A stretch of 64,000 bases of DNA from Candidula unifasciata (taxonomy: Eukaryota > Mollusca > Gastropoda > Stylommatophora > Geomitridae), in contig CAJHNH020007568.1 in assembly GCA_905116865.2 (NCBI GenBank), forward strand, positions 23,506 to 87,505, in the 5' to 3' direction. A program made the translations under genes and the position numbers. Of the stretch, positions 1-11,900 are shown piece after piece. The notes under the pieces were generated by a model. It had not been told where the DNA came from, did not search any database, and saw only the letters and a program-made list of their open reading frames with translations. Each line of letters opens with the position of its first letter. Position 1 is the first letter of the stretch.

Positions 1-1035
1 TTCCTAGGTTTTCACGCAAATTTAGATTTTTTTTAGATTTTTTTTTGACTCTTTTTGGATGTTGTTTTTTTCAAAAAAAAAGTGGCAAATTTTCCAAAGT
101 CGATTTCGCAAGTACCCCTGCCGTCCGTAAAAAATGCTTTTCTGTCGTTTCTGGTAGCCGTTGGCAATTTTTGTCACATGGGGTCGCACTCAATCCTCCA
201 TTTTTTTTATCCTAGCAGTCTTTCCATATCATGGATAAAATTCAGCCAGCCCCTTTGGCCCTTCCCCCGTCCCCGTTGTTCAGGGTTTCCCAGTCTCCCG
301 TTCTACCGTATGCAACCCTTTTTCGTTTTTATAGTTAATTTCCTCCTTCAGGGGACGAAATTTTTTCGTTTTTATAAAGCCCCCCAGGCTGTGTCGGGGG
401 CCCCTAATTAACTAATTTTGAAAAGATTTTGGGGAATTTGTGCATAGGGGTTTTTTTCCAAAGGTGCATTTTGTGTCCCGGTTTTAAACGCCTTTGCCGG
501 TCTGGTGGGTTTTTAAATTAGTCAGTCATAGAAAAATGAGGGTCATTTAAATGTATTACCCCTGCGAGATGAAGGTGCTGGGATAGGCCTTTGCTAACGA
601 ACCATTTGAGAACGATTCGTGAATAAGGATACTATCCGAAAATTTTTGTGGTAACCATCCCCTGTAATAGATTATCGAGAACCAGCAGCAGAAGCAGCAG
701 ACAGGTGGTTGGCCATCACGTTTAGAATGCAGCAGAATCAACTACTCATTTACAAGCACTATATCTTAAGATAGGTACAAGATATAGAGAGGCACAAAAG
801 GAAAAGTGTATCGCCAACATTAAAGACCACGTTACGCTTTTACAGCATACAAAAGTCAGTGTTACCCTGCGTGCACGGATCGCATGAATAAGTCTCCCTC
901 TCACGCTTAAAACGTCAGAAGGCAGTCAGTTTTATACGTGAAGAGGCTTTCATTTTTGGTGTGTGTGTGGCGCGCGCGCCTGTGAGGACCATCAAATTGC
1001 CAAGTTAAACTACAAAAACTCTACACCCAAGTGCA
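1..1035. other. No gene recognised
   Basis: AT-rich sequence with T-runs at the left edge and a short GT/GC alternating stretch near 958-982. Short open frames on both strands show no recognisable domain, and no repeat family of this window was identified here. Confidence 0.5.
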
Positions 1036-1128
1036 CTCTTTATAGACCAATCGACACCTGGTGGGTGTTGTAACCAACATCACCCCGGCCGCCTTTACTT
1101 TCAAGAACATTACCCAGGATTGATCTTA
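1036..1128 (-). mobile_element. SINE-4 fragment (3' part)
   Basis: It carries the family signature of a 'tatagaccaatcg' start, a 'tgggtg' block and 'caccccggccgcctttac', also seen at 44.1, 50.0 and 59.0 kb. Only the 3' part is present. It ends where the 14-bp satellite region begins. Confidence 0.6.
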
Positions 1129-1148
1129 AACCACTGGTGTGAAGAAGA

Positions 1149-1655
1149 CGATGTAAAGGACACGATATAAAGGTCACGATATAAAGGTCACGATATAAAG
1201 GACACGATATAATGGAGACGATGTAAAGGACATGATATAAAGGACACAATATAAAGGACACGATATAAAGGTCACGATATTAAGGTCACGATATAAAGGA
1301 CACGATATAAAGGTCACGATATAAAGGACACAATATAAAGGACACGATATAAAGGTCACGATATAAAGGACACGATATAAAGGACACGATACAAAGGACA
1401 CGATGTAAAGGACACGATATAAAGGACACGATATAAAGGACACGATATAAAGGACACGATATAAAGGTCACGATATAAAGGACACAATATAAAGGACACG
1501 ATATAAAGGACACAATATAAAGGCCACGATATAAAGGACATACTATAAAGGTCACGATTTGAAGAAGACGATGTAAAGGACACGATATAAAGGACACGAT
1601 ATAAAGGAGACGAAGTAAAGGACATGATATAAAGGACATGATATAAAGCACCACT
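1149..1655. repeat. 14-bp tandem array, block 1 (GATATAAAGGACAC type)
   Basis: Repeated units of about 14 bases with variants GGACAC, GGTCAC and GGAGAC; the core is ATATAAAGG, with ATGTAAAGG at both edges. Because 14 is not divisible by 3 the array reads as a 14-residue repeat in every open frame. These frames are array artefacts, not genes. Confidence 0.95.
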
Positions 1656-1660
1656 ATATA

Positions 1661-2225
1661 ACAGGATAGGGTCTCTAACTGTAAACAGATTTAGAACCGC
1701 TGGAAAACCTGATGTAACGGCCTGTTCCCCACACTAATCTCCCAAATACCTATTTCAGGAATAAAGGGTTCATGAATTTGGCACGTATCTAAAAATAGTC
1801 CCCGCTAAGTACGCCTCAACAGCTGGACTCATCCCAGAAATACACAACACGCTCATCATCGGCTACACACATCTCCCCTGGTCTCCCGTCTCCCCGAGAG
1901 AAATTATGATGAGATATATCTGCTGTCTTGCTCTCCTCAGATCCACTGTTGGAGGGTTATTTTTATCTTGACATGGCGGGAGCAGAGAAAATGGAGGGCG
2001 TGGAGACGTGTCAGGACTGGAACGTGTGGTATGCACGCACGTGTATGCGTGAGCTACACATACAACCTTGAATTTGAGATTGGAATTTTCAACCTTGTTG
2101 GGTCCCACACAGGGGCGTCGACATAGAGAAGACAATAAGAGAGTGGGGCGCCTCGAGGAAGAGAAGAATTCAGTCATCTAACACATTTTGTAGGGAGCGA
2201 CCCAAGGGGCATTAGGCTTGTTAAA
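1661..2225. other. No gene recognised between arrays
   Basis: Apparently unique sequence between the first 14-bp block and a TAA tract. A 104-residue open frame on the minus strand at 1863-2177 has no recognisable motif. Confidence 0.4.
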
Positions 2226-2230
2226 GTTGT

Positions 2231-2232
2231 GC

Positions 2233-2318
<86 letters not shown>

Positions 2319-2385
2319 TAAAAAAAATAATGATAATAATAATAATAATAATAGAAAAAAATATAATAATGGAAATAATAATGTG
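2231..2385. repeat. (TAA)n microsatellite
   Basis: About 85 bases of near-perfect TAA repeats followed by an interrupted A-rich continuation with ATG and AAAAAAT interruptions. Confidence 0.95.
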
Positions 2386-2417
2386 CTGTTTTGACAAATA
2401 AATAATTTGATTCATGT

Positions 2418-2641
2418 CAGCTTCTGTGGCTAAGATGTTGCTAAAAGCTTCTAAAGCCGAGAGGCCTGGTTCCTACCTTCAGGCGATTTGGTAGCAGACC
2501 GCCTATCGTTGGTTTTAGCAGTGATGTCGACAGCCAAAAGGGCCAGTTCAGAGGCAATCGCAAACTACTGAAAGTGAAACAGCAAAGTAAGATCGCAAAC
2601 AGCCAATATTGCTAGCACTGGTTGTGCAACGTTCTGTAAAG
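2418..2641 (+). mobile_element. SINE-1 copy whose tail enters the 14-bp array
   Basis: It aligns with the better copies at 34778-35014 and 49169-49402. It has the head 'cttctgtggctaag', a body with 'gttggttttagcagtg' and 'ggcaatcgcaaactactg', and the tail 'gcaacgttctgtaaagga'. The head is decayed and lacks the clean GGTTCGATCCC box of the others. The last bases of the tail are the first bases of the tandem array that follows. Confidence 0.8.
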
Positions 2642-4212
2642 GACACGATGTAAAGGAGACGATGTGAAGGAGACGATGTAAAGGACACGATGTAAAGGAG
2701 ACGTTGTGAAGGAGACGATGTAAAGGACACGATGTAAAGGAGACGATGTGAAGGAGACCATGTAAAGGACACGATGTAAAGGAGACGATGTAAAGGAGAC
2801 GATGTGAAGGAGACGATGTAAAGGACACGATGTAAAGGAGACGATGTAAAGGAGACGATGTAAAGGACACGATGTAAAGGAGACGATGTGAAGGAGACGA
2901 TGTAAAGGACAAGATTTAAAGGACACAATGTAAAGAAGACGATGTAAAGGTGACGATGTAAAGGAGACGATGTGAAGGAGACGATGTAAAGGACACAATG
3001 TAAAGGACACAATGTAAAGAAGACGATGTAAAGGACACAATGTAAAGGACACAATGTAAAGGACACGATGTAAAGGACACGATGTAAAGGACACGATGTA
3101 AAGGACACGATGTAAAGGACACGATGTAAAGGACACGATGTAAAGAAGACATGTAAAAGACGCGATGTGAAGAAAACGATGTAAACAGCATCTTGTAAAG
3201 GACAATTTGTAAAGGATGCCATGTAAAAGACATCGTGTAAAGGACAGCACGTAAAGGAAACCATGTAACAGACAATATGTAAAGGACACAATGCAAAGGA
3301 CAAGATATGAAGGATATAATGTAATGGACAGTATGTAAAGGACAGCATGTAAAGGACAGAATGTAAAGGACGGCATGTAAAGGACAGGATGTAGAAAGAC
3401 AGCATGTAAAGGACACGATGTAAATGACACCATATAAAGGACACTATGTAAAGGACAGCATGTAAAGGATAAGATATAAAGGACACGATGTAAATGTCAC
3501 GATGCAAAGGACACAATGTAAAGGGCAAGATGTAAATGTCACGATGCAAAGGACACGATGTAAAGGGCAATATGTGAATAAGACGATGTAAAGGACACCA
3601 TGTAACGCACATCATGTAAAGGACACCATGTAAAGGACAAGATATGAAGGACACGATGTAAAAGACAGTATGTAAAGGACACCATGTAACGCACATCATG
3701 TAAAGGACACCATGTAAAGGACAAGATATGAAGGACACGATGTAAAAGACAGTATGTAAAGGACACCATGTAAAGGACAGCATGTAAAGGACAGCATGTA
3801 AAGGACACCATGTAAAGGACAGCATGTAAAGGACAAGATATGAAGGACACGATGTAAAAGACAGTATGTAAAGGACAGCATGTAAAGGACAAGATATGAA
3901 GGACACGATGTAAAAGACAGTATGTAAAGGACAGCATGTAAAGGACAAGATATGAAGGACACGATGTAAAAGACAGTATGTAAAGGACAGCATGTAAAGG
4001 ACAAGATATGAAGGACACGATGTAAAAGACAGTATGTAAAGGACAGCATGTAAAGGACAAGATATGAAGGACAAGATATGAAGGACACGATGTAAAAGAC
4101 AGCATGTAAAGGACAGCATGTAAAGAACACCATTTAAAGGACAAGATATCAAGGACACCTTGTAAATCATACGATGTAAATAACACAATATGAAGGACAT
4201 GATGCGAAGGAC
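2633..4212. repeat. 14-bp tandem array, block 2 (ATGTAAAGGACACG type)
   Basis: About 1.6 kb of 14-base units. The left third is dominated by GGACACGATGTAAA and GGAGACGATGTAAA. The right part carries variants with GGACAGCATGTAAA and GGACAAGATATGAA in a higher-order pattern, for example 3830-4090. Open frames of up to 580 residues on the minus strand are array artefacts with 14-residue periodicity. Confidence 0.97.
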
Positions 4213-4235
4213 AGACATAGAAGCAAATAATATAA

Positions 4236-5925
4236 TATAATCATATAAAGACACAATAGCACTGTGGGACATATAATGGCACAATAGCACTATGGGACAT
4301 ATAATGGCATAATAGCACTATGGGATATATAATGGCACAATAACACTATGGGATATATAATGGCATAATAGCACTATGGGACATATAATGGCACAATAGC
4401 ACTATGGGACATATAATGACACAATAGCACTATGGGACATATAATGGCACAATAGCACTATGGGACATATAATGGCACAATAGCACTATGGGACATATAA
4501 TGGCACAATAGCACTATGGGACATATAATGGCACAATAGCACTATAGGACATAAAATGGCACAATATCACTATGGGACATATAATGGCACAATATCACTA
4601 TGGGACATATAATGGCACAATATCACTATGGGACATATAATGGCACAAAATCACTATGGAACATATAATGGCACAATATCACTATGGGACATATAATGAC
4701 ACAATAGCATTATATGACATATAATGACACAATAGCAATGTGGGACATATAATGGCACAATAGCACTATGAGACATATAATGACACAATAACATAATGTG
4801 GCATATACTGGCACAATAGCACATTAATACATATAATGACACAATACCACAATAGGACACATAATAGCAGATTAGCACTATGGGACATATAATGGCACAA
4901 TAGCACAATAGGACATATAATAGCACATTAGCACTATGGGACATATAATGGCACAATAGCACAATGGGACATATAATGGCACAATAGCACAATAGGACAC
5001 ATAATAGCACAATAGCACTATGGGACATATAATGGCACAATAGCATAATGGGACATATAATGGCACAATAGCACTATGGAACATTAAATGGCACAATAAC
5101 ACAGTGGGACATATAATGACACAATAGCACTATGGGACATATAATGACACAACAGCACTATGGAACATTTAATGGCACAATAACACAATGGGACATATAA
5201 TGGCACAATAGCACAATAGGACATATAATAGCACATTAGCACTATAGGACATATAATGGCACTATGGGACATATAATGGCACAATAGCACTATGGGACAT
5301 ATAATTACACAATAGCACAATAGGACATATAATAGCACATTTGCACTATGGGACATATAATGGCACAATAGGACATATAATAGCACATTAGCACTATAGG
5401 ACATATAATGGCACTATGGGACATATAATGGCACAATAGCACTATGGGACATATAATGGCACAATAGCACTATGAAACATTAAATGGCACAATAACACAA
5501 TGGGACATACAATGGGACATACAACGGCACAATAGAACTATGGGACATATAATAGCTCAATTGCACTATGTGACATATAATAGCACAATAGCACTAATTG
5601 ACATATAATGGCACAATAGCACTATAAGACATACAATGGCACAATAGAACTATGGGACATATAATAGCTCAATTGCACTATGTGACATATAATAGCACAA
5701 TAGCACTATAAGACATACAACGGCACAATAGAACTATGGGACATATAATGGCACAATAGCACTATAAGACATACAATGGCATAATAGTACTATGGGACAT
5801 ATAATGGCACAATAGCACTATAGGACACATAATGGTTCAATACCACTATGGGACATAGAATGGCACAATAGCACTAAAGGACATATAATGGCACAATAGC
5901 ACTGTTGGACATAGAATGGCACTGT
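4236..5925. repeat. 28-bp tandem array, block 3
   Basis: Units of 28 bases contain GGACATATAATGGCAC followed by AATAGCACTAT. The unit length is twice that of the adjoining 14-bp blocks, and the ATATAA/GGCAC part resembles ATATAAAGG/CAC. Substitutions and occasional half-unit losses are frequent toward 5200-5900. Confidence 0.97.
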
Positions 5926-5997
5926 ATCTATTTTACCCCCACCCCCTCCCCCACATTGGAACCTTGTAACTTCCACAGGAACTTGAGTCAACAGCAG

Positions 5998-6062
5998 TCA
6001 CATATACACGGTCGCGCGCACGCACACACAGATACACACACACATACACACACCTATACTTA
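5998..6062. repeat. CA-rich low-complexity stretch
   Basis: CGCGCGCA followed by CACACA/GATACACA alternation. Confidence 0.8.
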
Positions 6063-6419
6063 TGTATAGACAAAAACGCAAAATGTATACTTTTTCAAAT
6101 AATAATTATTCAGGGACACACTATCAGGTGGACTGTACTATAGGATGCTTCAACCAGATATCCATGTCACATTTATTTATTTCTAGGTGGTTTATGAGAG
6201 GCAGCAACCATTTCTCTTCATCACTGACATATTCCCACCAAAAAGCCACCAGGTGGTCCATGCCTGCACCGCGCTGCCTGTCCTAGCTCCGGCATTGTTG
6301 TTTGACGCCCCAAGACACGGCACATAAACAGTGAACAGCGAGAACCATATTGTGCTCTCATTGTTGGATTATACATGTTCAGAGATGTTTAATGGCAGTA
6401 AGCAACTTGAGTACATGGA
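6063..6419. other. No gene recognised
   Basis: A 74-residue open frame on the plus strand at 6062-6286 shows no recognised domain. No repeat family was assigned. Confidence 0.4.
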
Positions 6420-6818
6420 GCTTCAACATGCAACACGGGTGTAAGTCGTGGACTATCTCCCAGTTCTTAAGAAGGAAAATATGAGCTTTTGAGCTGAAAT
6501 GCTATATAAATATTCTCAGAATACCACGGACAAAGAGACAATTGACAAAAAAGATCTCAACATCCAAACTGGCTAATAAACAGCAACTTGCTGAACTATT
6601 TTGTTCACATCAAGCGCTATGACGGATTGGAAAAAAAAAAATAGCAGAAGGTCTGGTACCAGGAAGGAGGGGCAGTGACCAACCAACACGAAGATGGGCA
6701 CAGGATATAAGTGACTCCTTGCATACGAAAAAACACAAGACTGGAGAACTGTCAAAAGACTGAGTTTCTTTCATGCACAGCGTGCTGAGAGTGACGTTCT
6801 GCACAGGACCTGCTACAT
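6420..6818 (+). mobile_element. LINE-X 3' fragment (decayed reverse transcriptase C-terminus)
   Basis: It is collinear with the minus-strand copy at 17386-17800. Shared blocks include 'gactatctcccagttctta', 'gagctgaaatgct', the segment around 'gtaccaggaaggaggggca' and 'cacaggatataagtgactc', and the 3' end 'gacgttctgcacaggacc'. Indels and stops remove any open frame. In this region such elements encode the thumb and C-terminal tail of an endonuclease/reverse transcriptase polyprotein. SINE-2 begins about 10 bases downstream. Confidence 0.75.
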
Positions 6819-6827
6819 GATGTTTTG

Positions 6828-7108
6828 GGGGCCGCGTTAGCGCAGTCGATAAGAGGCTCGCTTTCAAATCCAGCTGCGACTCGCTGCAGCCCGCGGTCGG
6901 TGTTTGAAACCGGTCGGTTCCCGGGGTTCACCCAGCCTCTGAGAAATGGGTACCAGAGTTGACACTCTGGGGTAAATAGAGGTACGTCGCTGTAGCTACA
7001 GTTACGTGCGAATGGCGACACAGGCGGACAATTCTTATCAGCTGTCCGTACTGGTGGCAGAGCACTTATGGTTTATAACCGTGTGCCATGACGCTGGTTC
7101 ACATCTCC
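6828..7108 (+). mobile_element. SINE-2 full-length candidate
   Basis: A tRNA-like head (gcgttagcgcagtcgataag, then ggtttgaaacc) is followed by a body with 'gttcacccagcctctgag' and 'gacactctggggtaaatag'. The tail is 'gcagagcacttatgg' to 'gtgccatgacgctggttc'. A second copy lies in opposite orientation at 32507-32757. The tail is shared with SINE-3. Confidence 0.75.
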
Positions 7109-7254
7109 CGACTTTACATTTACCTTCACATGATGTTTATGAGGCAACTGTACACAGTTCTGATACTTTTTGTTATGTATAAAATGTGAAAAAGTAACAG
7201 GCCCTTCCCTTTTCCACACCCCCAATGGTTTTGGGCATATAGTGCTTTACGTAC

Positions 7255-7462
7255 ATTTTACAGATCCATAAACACTCGGTGGGTGATGTTATCAACATCT
7301 CACCAGTCGTCTTTACTTCCTATGACTTTTCCTGATATCAATTCAAGACTGTGTCCACCTAAGAGCCAAGGGCATTAAAAAAAATGTCCGCTCCATCTTG
7401 ACCTGAATCCACGACCTTCTGATCGTAAGGCGAACGTCTAGCCGCTACATTCCGGTGGCACC
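7255..7462 (-). mobile_element. SINE-4 copy
   Basis: The minus-strand head is visible at the right end ('gtagcggctagac' in reverse complement), then a box 'gatcagaaggtcgtgg'. The body has 'gccaagggcat' and 'tgggtgatgttatcaacat', as in the copies at 18.4, 44.1 and 56.4 kb. Confidence 0.75.
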
Positions 7463-7570
7463 CGGATTATACACAGTCCGATCTTAATTGTTTCAAATGA
7501 CGGCACGCAGTTCGGGGAGAGGGGGGGGGGGAGTCCTTTTTATGAGGCTATATTGTTTTCAGTGCTGTCG

Positions 7571-7792
7571 CGTATTCTTTACAGGACGTAGCAGAACCAT
7601 AAACCAGCATTAGCTGTTGTGGTATTTCTATGCAAATTTACGTGCAGTAGTTTGCCATTGCTTCCTGGACGATCGGCCTCTCGATACCACTGTCGAAACC
7701 AACGCACGTCGCACGGCCCGCAGCTGGGATCGAACCCAGCACCCAGACATTACGAAGCACGTGCGCAACGCCGAAGCCGTAGACCACGTCCC
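7571..7792 (-). mobile_element. SINE-1 copy
   Basis: Reverse complement of the family. The tail is at the left ('tctttacaggacgtagcaga'), the body is 'agtttgccattgcttcctgg' and 'gataccactgtcgaaacc', and the head box 'gctgggatcgaaccc' is at the right. The open frames here on both strands are only readings of the SINE. Confidence 0.85.
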
Positions 7793-7799
7793 GTGATGA

Positions 7800-9310
7800 G
7801 TACTACCACCTTTTATTGAACACTGAATGGTGATTACCGGCACCACTTTTTAGAGGGGGGGGGGAGACACAGAGTAAAGTACCATGTATGCCTTCTTCTT
7901 CTGCCTTCTAACCCCCTGTGGAGTATAGGCACTCAACACTCCACCAATTCAAGCCAAGCTGTGCTCTATCTTTATAGCACGTAGCTAACATCATGTCCTC
8001 CCCCATCTGTTTAACTTCACTCTCTAGCTCCCTTCTCCGTTTTCTTTTGGGCGGGGGGGGGGGGGGCCTTCCTTTATTTCTGCCCCTGTGGGTTCCAGTG
8101 CAAAGACATTCTAGTTATTTTGTTCTCAGGTTTTCTGAACATGTGTCCTATCCAACAGCAGCGTTTTTGCTTCTCTCCCAAAGTTCTACATTAGTGATTT
8201 TTATCACGCTATTTAATTTGCTCTATTTTGAACAGGCACCATTTAATGAATGTTTGCATTCTTTAGTTGTTTTTTTTTTTTAAAGTCGTTTTCTGTGTTT
8301 CAGCTAGATACAACATTACTGATTTAACATTAGAATTAAAGATTTTAAATTTAGAAATAACTGTCCGCCCCCAAACAATAAGTTCTACAATGCTTGTCTT
8401 CTCCTCATATGACCGAAGAATATTGACTGCATATTTCGTGCATGGACGATATAATTGTCCCTATCCCACACGATGGCTAGAATCCCGGATCATTACTGTG
8501 CTCTTGCCTTGCATCATCCTGGCGGTCAAATCATTCGGGTATTTATCATTCTGTCTCAGTCTCTCACTTGCTTTGTCTGCTCCTTTCGTTATTGTTGTTT
8601 TCGCCTTTTAAAAAGTTAGTTCTTGAAGAAGCATCTAATAAAAGAACTGCTGTGTGCTACCTCGATGCTGGTATTCACGTTACTGGATACTCTATCTATC
8701 CATCGCTAAAGTGGATGTCCTCGAGCTCTGCTACCAATGTGTCTTAGTGACAAGACTCTCTTGGATGCACTGTCTTGTGTCAGTCTTGACACATTTCCGA
8801 ACCATTTTATATGTTATCTTTTGCTCGTTAACTACAAGGATATAATTGATGCGCTTTCTTATACACTAAAACGAAATCATTGCTGTGACGTGAGATTCTT
8901 CTCCGCGGACGAGTTATAACCAGGTCCCTATTACCTGTACCCAGCTCTAACTGTTTGTATTTCAAGCGAATTCACATCTGAACGGCTGCCTGCAAAACAC
9001 ATTACTTATCCCAAAATAGTATGTGTATTTTGATATAGCAGATCTTTACCTGTCTTGTTTCCTTGAATGCATTAAAACTCATTGGGGTGGGAAGAAACAC
9101 ACTGACTTGTCTCAAGTGAAATGGATAAAGAAAATAGTAATTTATGCTTTGGAAAAGTGTTCAAGTTCATAGTTACGATGGTTATGACATACTGTTGTTG
9201 TTCGTCCATCACTAGTAATGAAGACAATTTTTCATCCAAAGTAGCAATGATGAATGATTATGAGTATGAAGGTGGCTGATTAGTCCAATATGAGCCCGGG
9301 AAGTTCTTGA
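7800..9310. other. No gene recognised
   Basis: It contains G-runs at 7852-7862 and 8051-8066 and a T-run at 8270-8281. Several short open frames on the plus strand show no domain or signal that I recognise. Confidence 0.4.
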
Positions 9311-9313
9311 GCA

Positions 9314-9955
9314 GTGCGGACAACAGATGGAAGCCGCAGTAAGTGTGGGATTAGCGATACGGCACTTTCTAGTCTGAAAGTCCTGAAAGAGTTAGCGAAC
9401 ACTGTGGACCAAGCCAGGATGAGGACCAAGGCGAGGGCAAGTCCTACCGTCACCCCCATGCGCTTCCTCAACGCTCGGTAGATTTATAAAGGTAAAATCA
9501 ACAAGGTCGCATAAGCTCCATCGATACTTGACTGTGCGAGGGACTGGTTACTGGCTGTCGACATGCCTGGTTTCGAAAGGTACCCAGAGTCAATCTGGAA
9601 GACCGGCCTGAGACATGACATAGTTCTGCACTCTGCGGAAAAACGCCAGCTCTTCCTGATTGAGATGACCGTGCCGTATGAGTCGCGAATGAACGAAACT
9701 CACACGTACAAGCTCAAGAAGTACGGGGACCTCGGGGCTTGTCTAAGGAGAGACAAAGCGTACACAGTAAAAATATTCGCCGTCGAGGTAGGCGCAAAAG
9801 GTCTTTTCTCCACTTCCATGTTAAATGTGCTAAAGCAGCTGGGCTTACGATGTAACGAGCGTAAACGGTCACTAAAACAACAGGGCAAAGCAGCTGAAAG
9901 TGCTTCGAGCTGGCTCTGGACGCAACGGAACGTCGTGGGGGATGGGCCTCAGTAG
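9314..9955 (+). pseudogene. Retrotransposon C-terminal restriction-like endonuclease-type domain, degraded
   Basis: Read in one frame, it has two in-frame stops (9479-9481 and 9512-9514) and then an open 130-codon stretch from 9563 to 9955. The visible order is a helical lead-in (LKVLKELANTVDQARM), ARDWLLAVDMPG, then RHDIVL, LIEMTVPYESRM, the lysine-rich THTYKLKKYGDL, FAVEVGAKG and a tail ending in SSWLWTQRNV. The spacing of an RPD-like motif, an acidic residue before TVPYE and a downstream lysine fits the C-terminal endonuclease region of R2/NeSL-type non-LTR retrotransposons. The usual P of RPD is H here. The family assignment is from memory of such proteins and is moderately secure. No reverse transcriptase domain precedes it, so this is a truncated copy. 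Confidence 0.6.
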
Positions 9956-10885
9956 ACTGATCCGAGTCCCCTAGTGGAAAAGAATGTCTTATCCCTTAAA
10001 AGCCAAAGTCTGCTGGTGTCGCTCTGCCAAATGCCAAAGTCTAACAATTGTCCGATGAACCAACCATTAGCTTGTCAATCTGGTCGCAAAGGTAGCCAGC
10101 TGATCTAATTTGCTACCGCAGCGACAATATAACAGCAATCTCACAGCACCCAATGCAAAGTCACCATATAGTCTTGTCCCTATCGAGTCCGAATAAGTGC
10201 AGCAGTAGAAAATCGGGGTCTGGCTTCATGACCCAGGTCGGCGCACCTTCCACTATTGTTTAGGAAAGCAATGGGCCGGAAAAATTGTAGACGAAGGATC
10301 TCTACTGGTGACCAGTGGACCCCTGCTGTGCTTGCTCCCGTGTGGAGTTCTTCTCCGTTTCTCTGCCTTTGAAACCTCCGCTGCCAGGCAGGTTGATGCA
10401 CCATGCCTATGGGATGTACGCCATCTCCAACGTTCCTGTGCAGCAGCCTCCTACTGTCACTGTGTTTTATGACATGTATGCAGAATGGCAAAGATCGGAC
10501 ACAACGGCACACATGGGAGGTGAAGAATCAGGAAACCAGGATGACCCATGCTTTGCTGGGAAGACAACATCCGACAGTCCCTAACTGACAAAGGACTTAA
10601 ATAGAACAAGGCCAAAAGAAAACTGCTATTAGAGAAGTCTGGCGATCTCTCTGGCAAATCTCTACACCCTAAGGTAGAAGAGGATCGACTAAGTAAGTAA
10701 GTGAGCAAGATTCTTATGTTGTCTAGTGTATTCTTTGGTCACTCTGTTTCTTTCTATAAGTCCCGATCAATACATGTTTATTTGTTTGTGTTAAATACTC
10801 AGAAAAATACAAATGTGTACTGCTCTTCTAGTTCTTTATTTTACTGAAATTATTGTTAATATTTCTCTGCCGATTATCAAATTTC
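9956..10885. other. No gene recognised
   Basis: Short open frames on both strands at 10180-10708 have no motif I can name. The segment 10500-10700 ends in 'taagtaagtaagtgag', which looks like a short retroposon tail, but no coding match supports this. Confidence 0.35.
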
Positions 10886-10889
10886 AAAT

Positions 10890-10902
10890 TTCTTTCTTTC
10901 CT

Positions 10903-10961
<59 letters not shown>

Positions 10962-11013
10962 GTCTTTCTTTCCTTTCTTCTTTCTTTCTGTCTTCTTTCT
11001 GTCTTCTCTTCTG

Positions 11014-11016
<3 letters not shown>
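10890..11016. repeat. (TTTC)n microsatellite with imperfect continuation
   Basis: TTTC repeats to about 10965, then mixed TTTC/TCTG/TTCT units leading into the TCTG tract. Confidence 0.95.
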
Positions 11017-11660
<644 letters not shown>

Positions 11661-11810
11661 GCTTGCTATCTGTCTATTTTTTTTTTCATTTCATTCGTTC
11701 TTTTTTTCTCATCCCCCACGTCATCTTACTCATCCTCCTTATTCTTCTTCTTAAAACACTGTTACACTAATGTACAATCTGAGAATAAATCGATAATTGA
11801 TCCTTCAAAA

Positions 11811-11900
11811 CAGGGGTGGCAAACTACCGCCCGTGGGCCACAAAATAGATGGCCTGCGACCAGCCTGTTAAGTCTAATTTCGGCGCTTGGCACCCTTCCC
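11811..11900 (+). mobile_element. hAT-like terminal segment (one end only)
   Basis: It begins CAGGGGTGGCAAACTACCG followed by 'cccgtgggcc'. This is the terminal sequence style of many non-autonomous hAT elements. The opposite end was not found, so the right boundary is unknown. Confidence 0.4.

Noticed and set aside
2548..4290. Open frame of 580 residues and its overlapping companions across the 14-bp array
   Set aside because: Several frames are open together, all with a 14-residue repeat that follows from the 14-bp unit; no domain. It is satellite sequence.
6828..6920. True tRNA gene
   Set aside because: A- and B-box-like words are present, but the sequence does not close into a cloverleaf and recurs as part of a 280-bp SINE. 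The same holds for the heads of SINE-1, SINE-3 and SINE-4.
9280..9471. Minus-strand frame with a signal-peptide-like hydrophobic start (MRKRMGVTVGLALALVLILA)
   Set aside because: The plus strand of the same stretch continues the retrotransposon protein at 9563-9955 in frame, so the minus-strand frame is a shadow.
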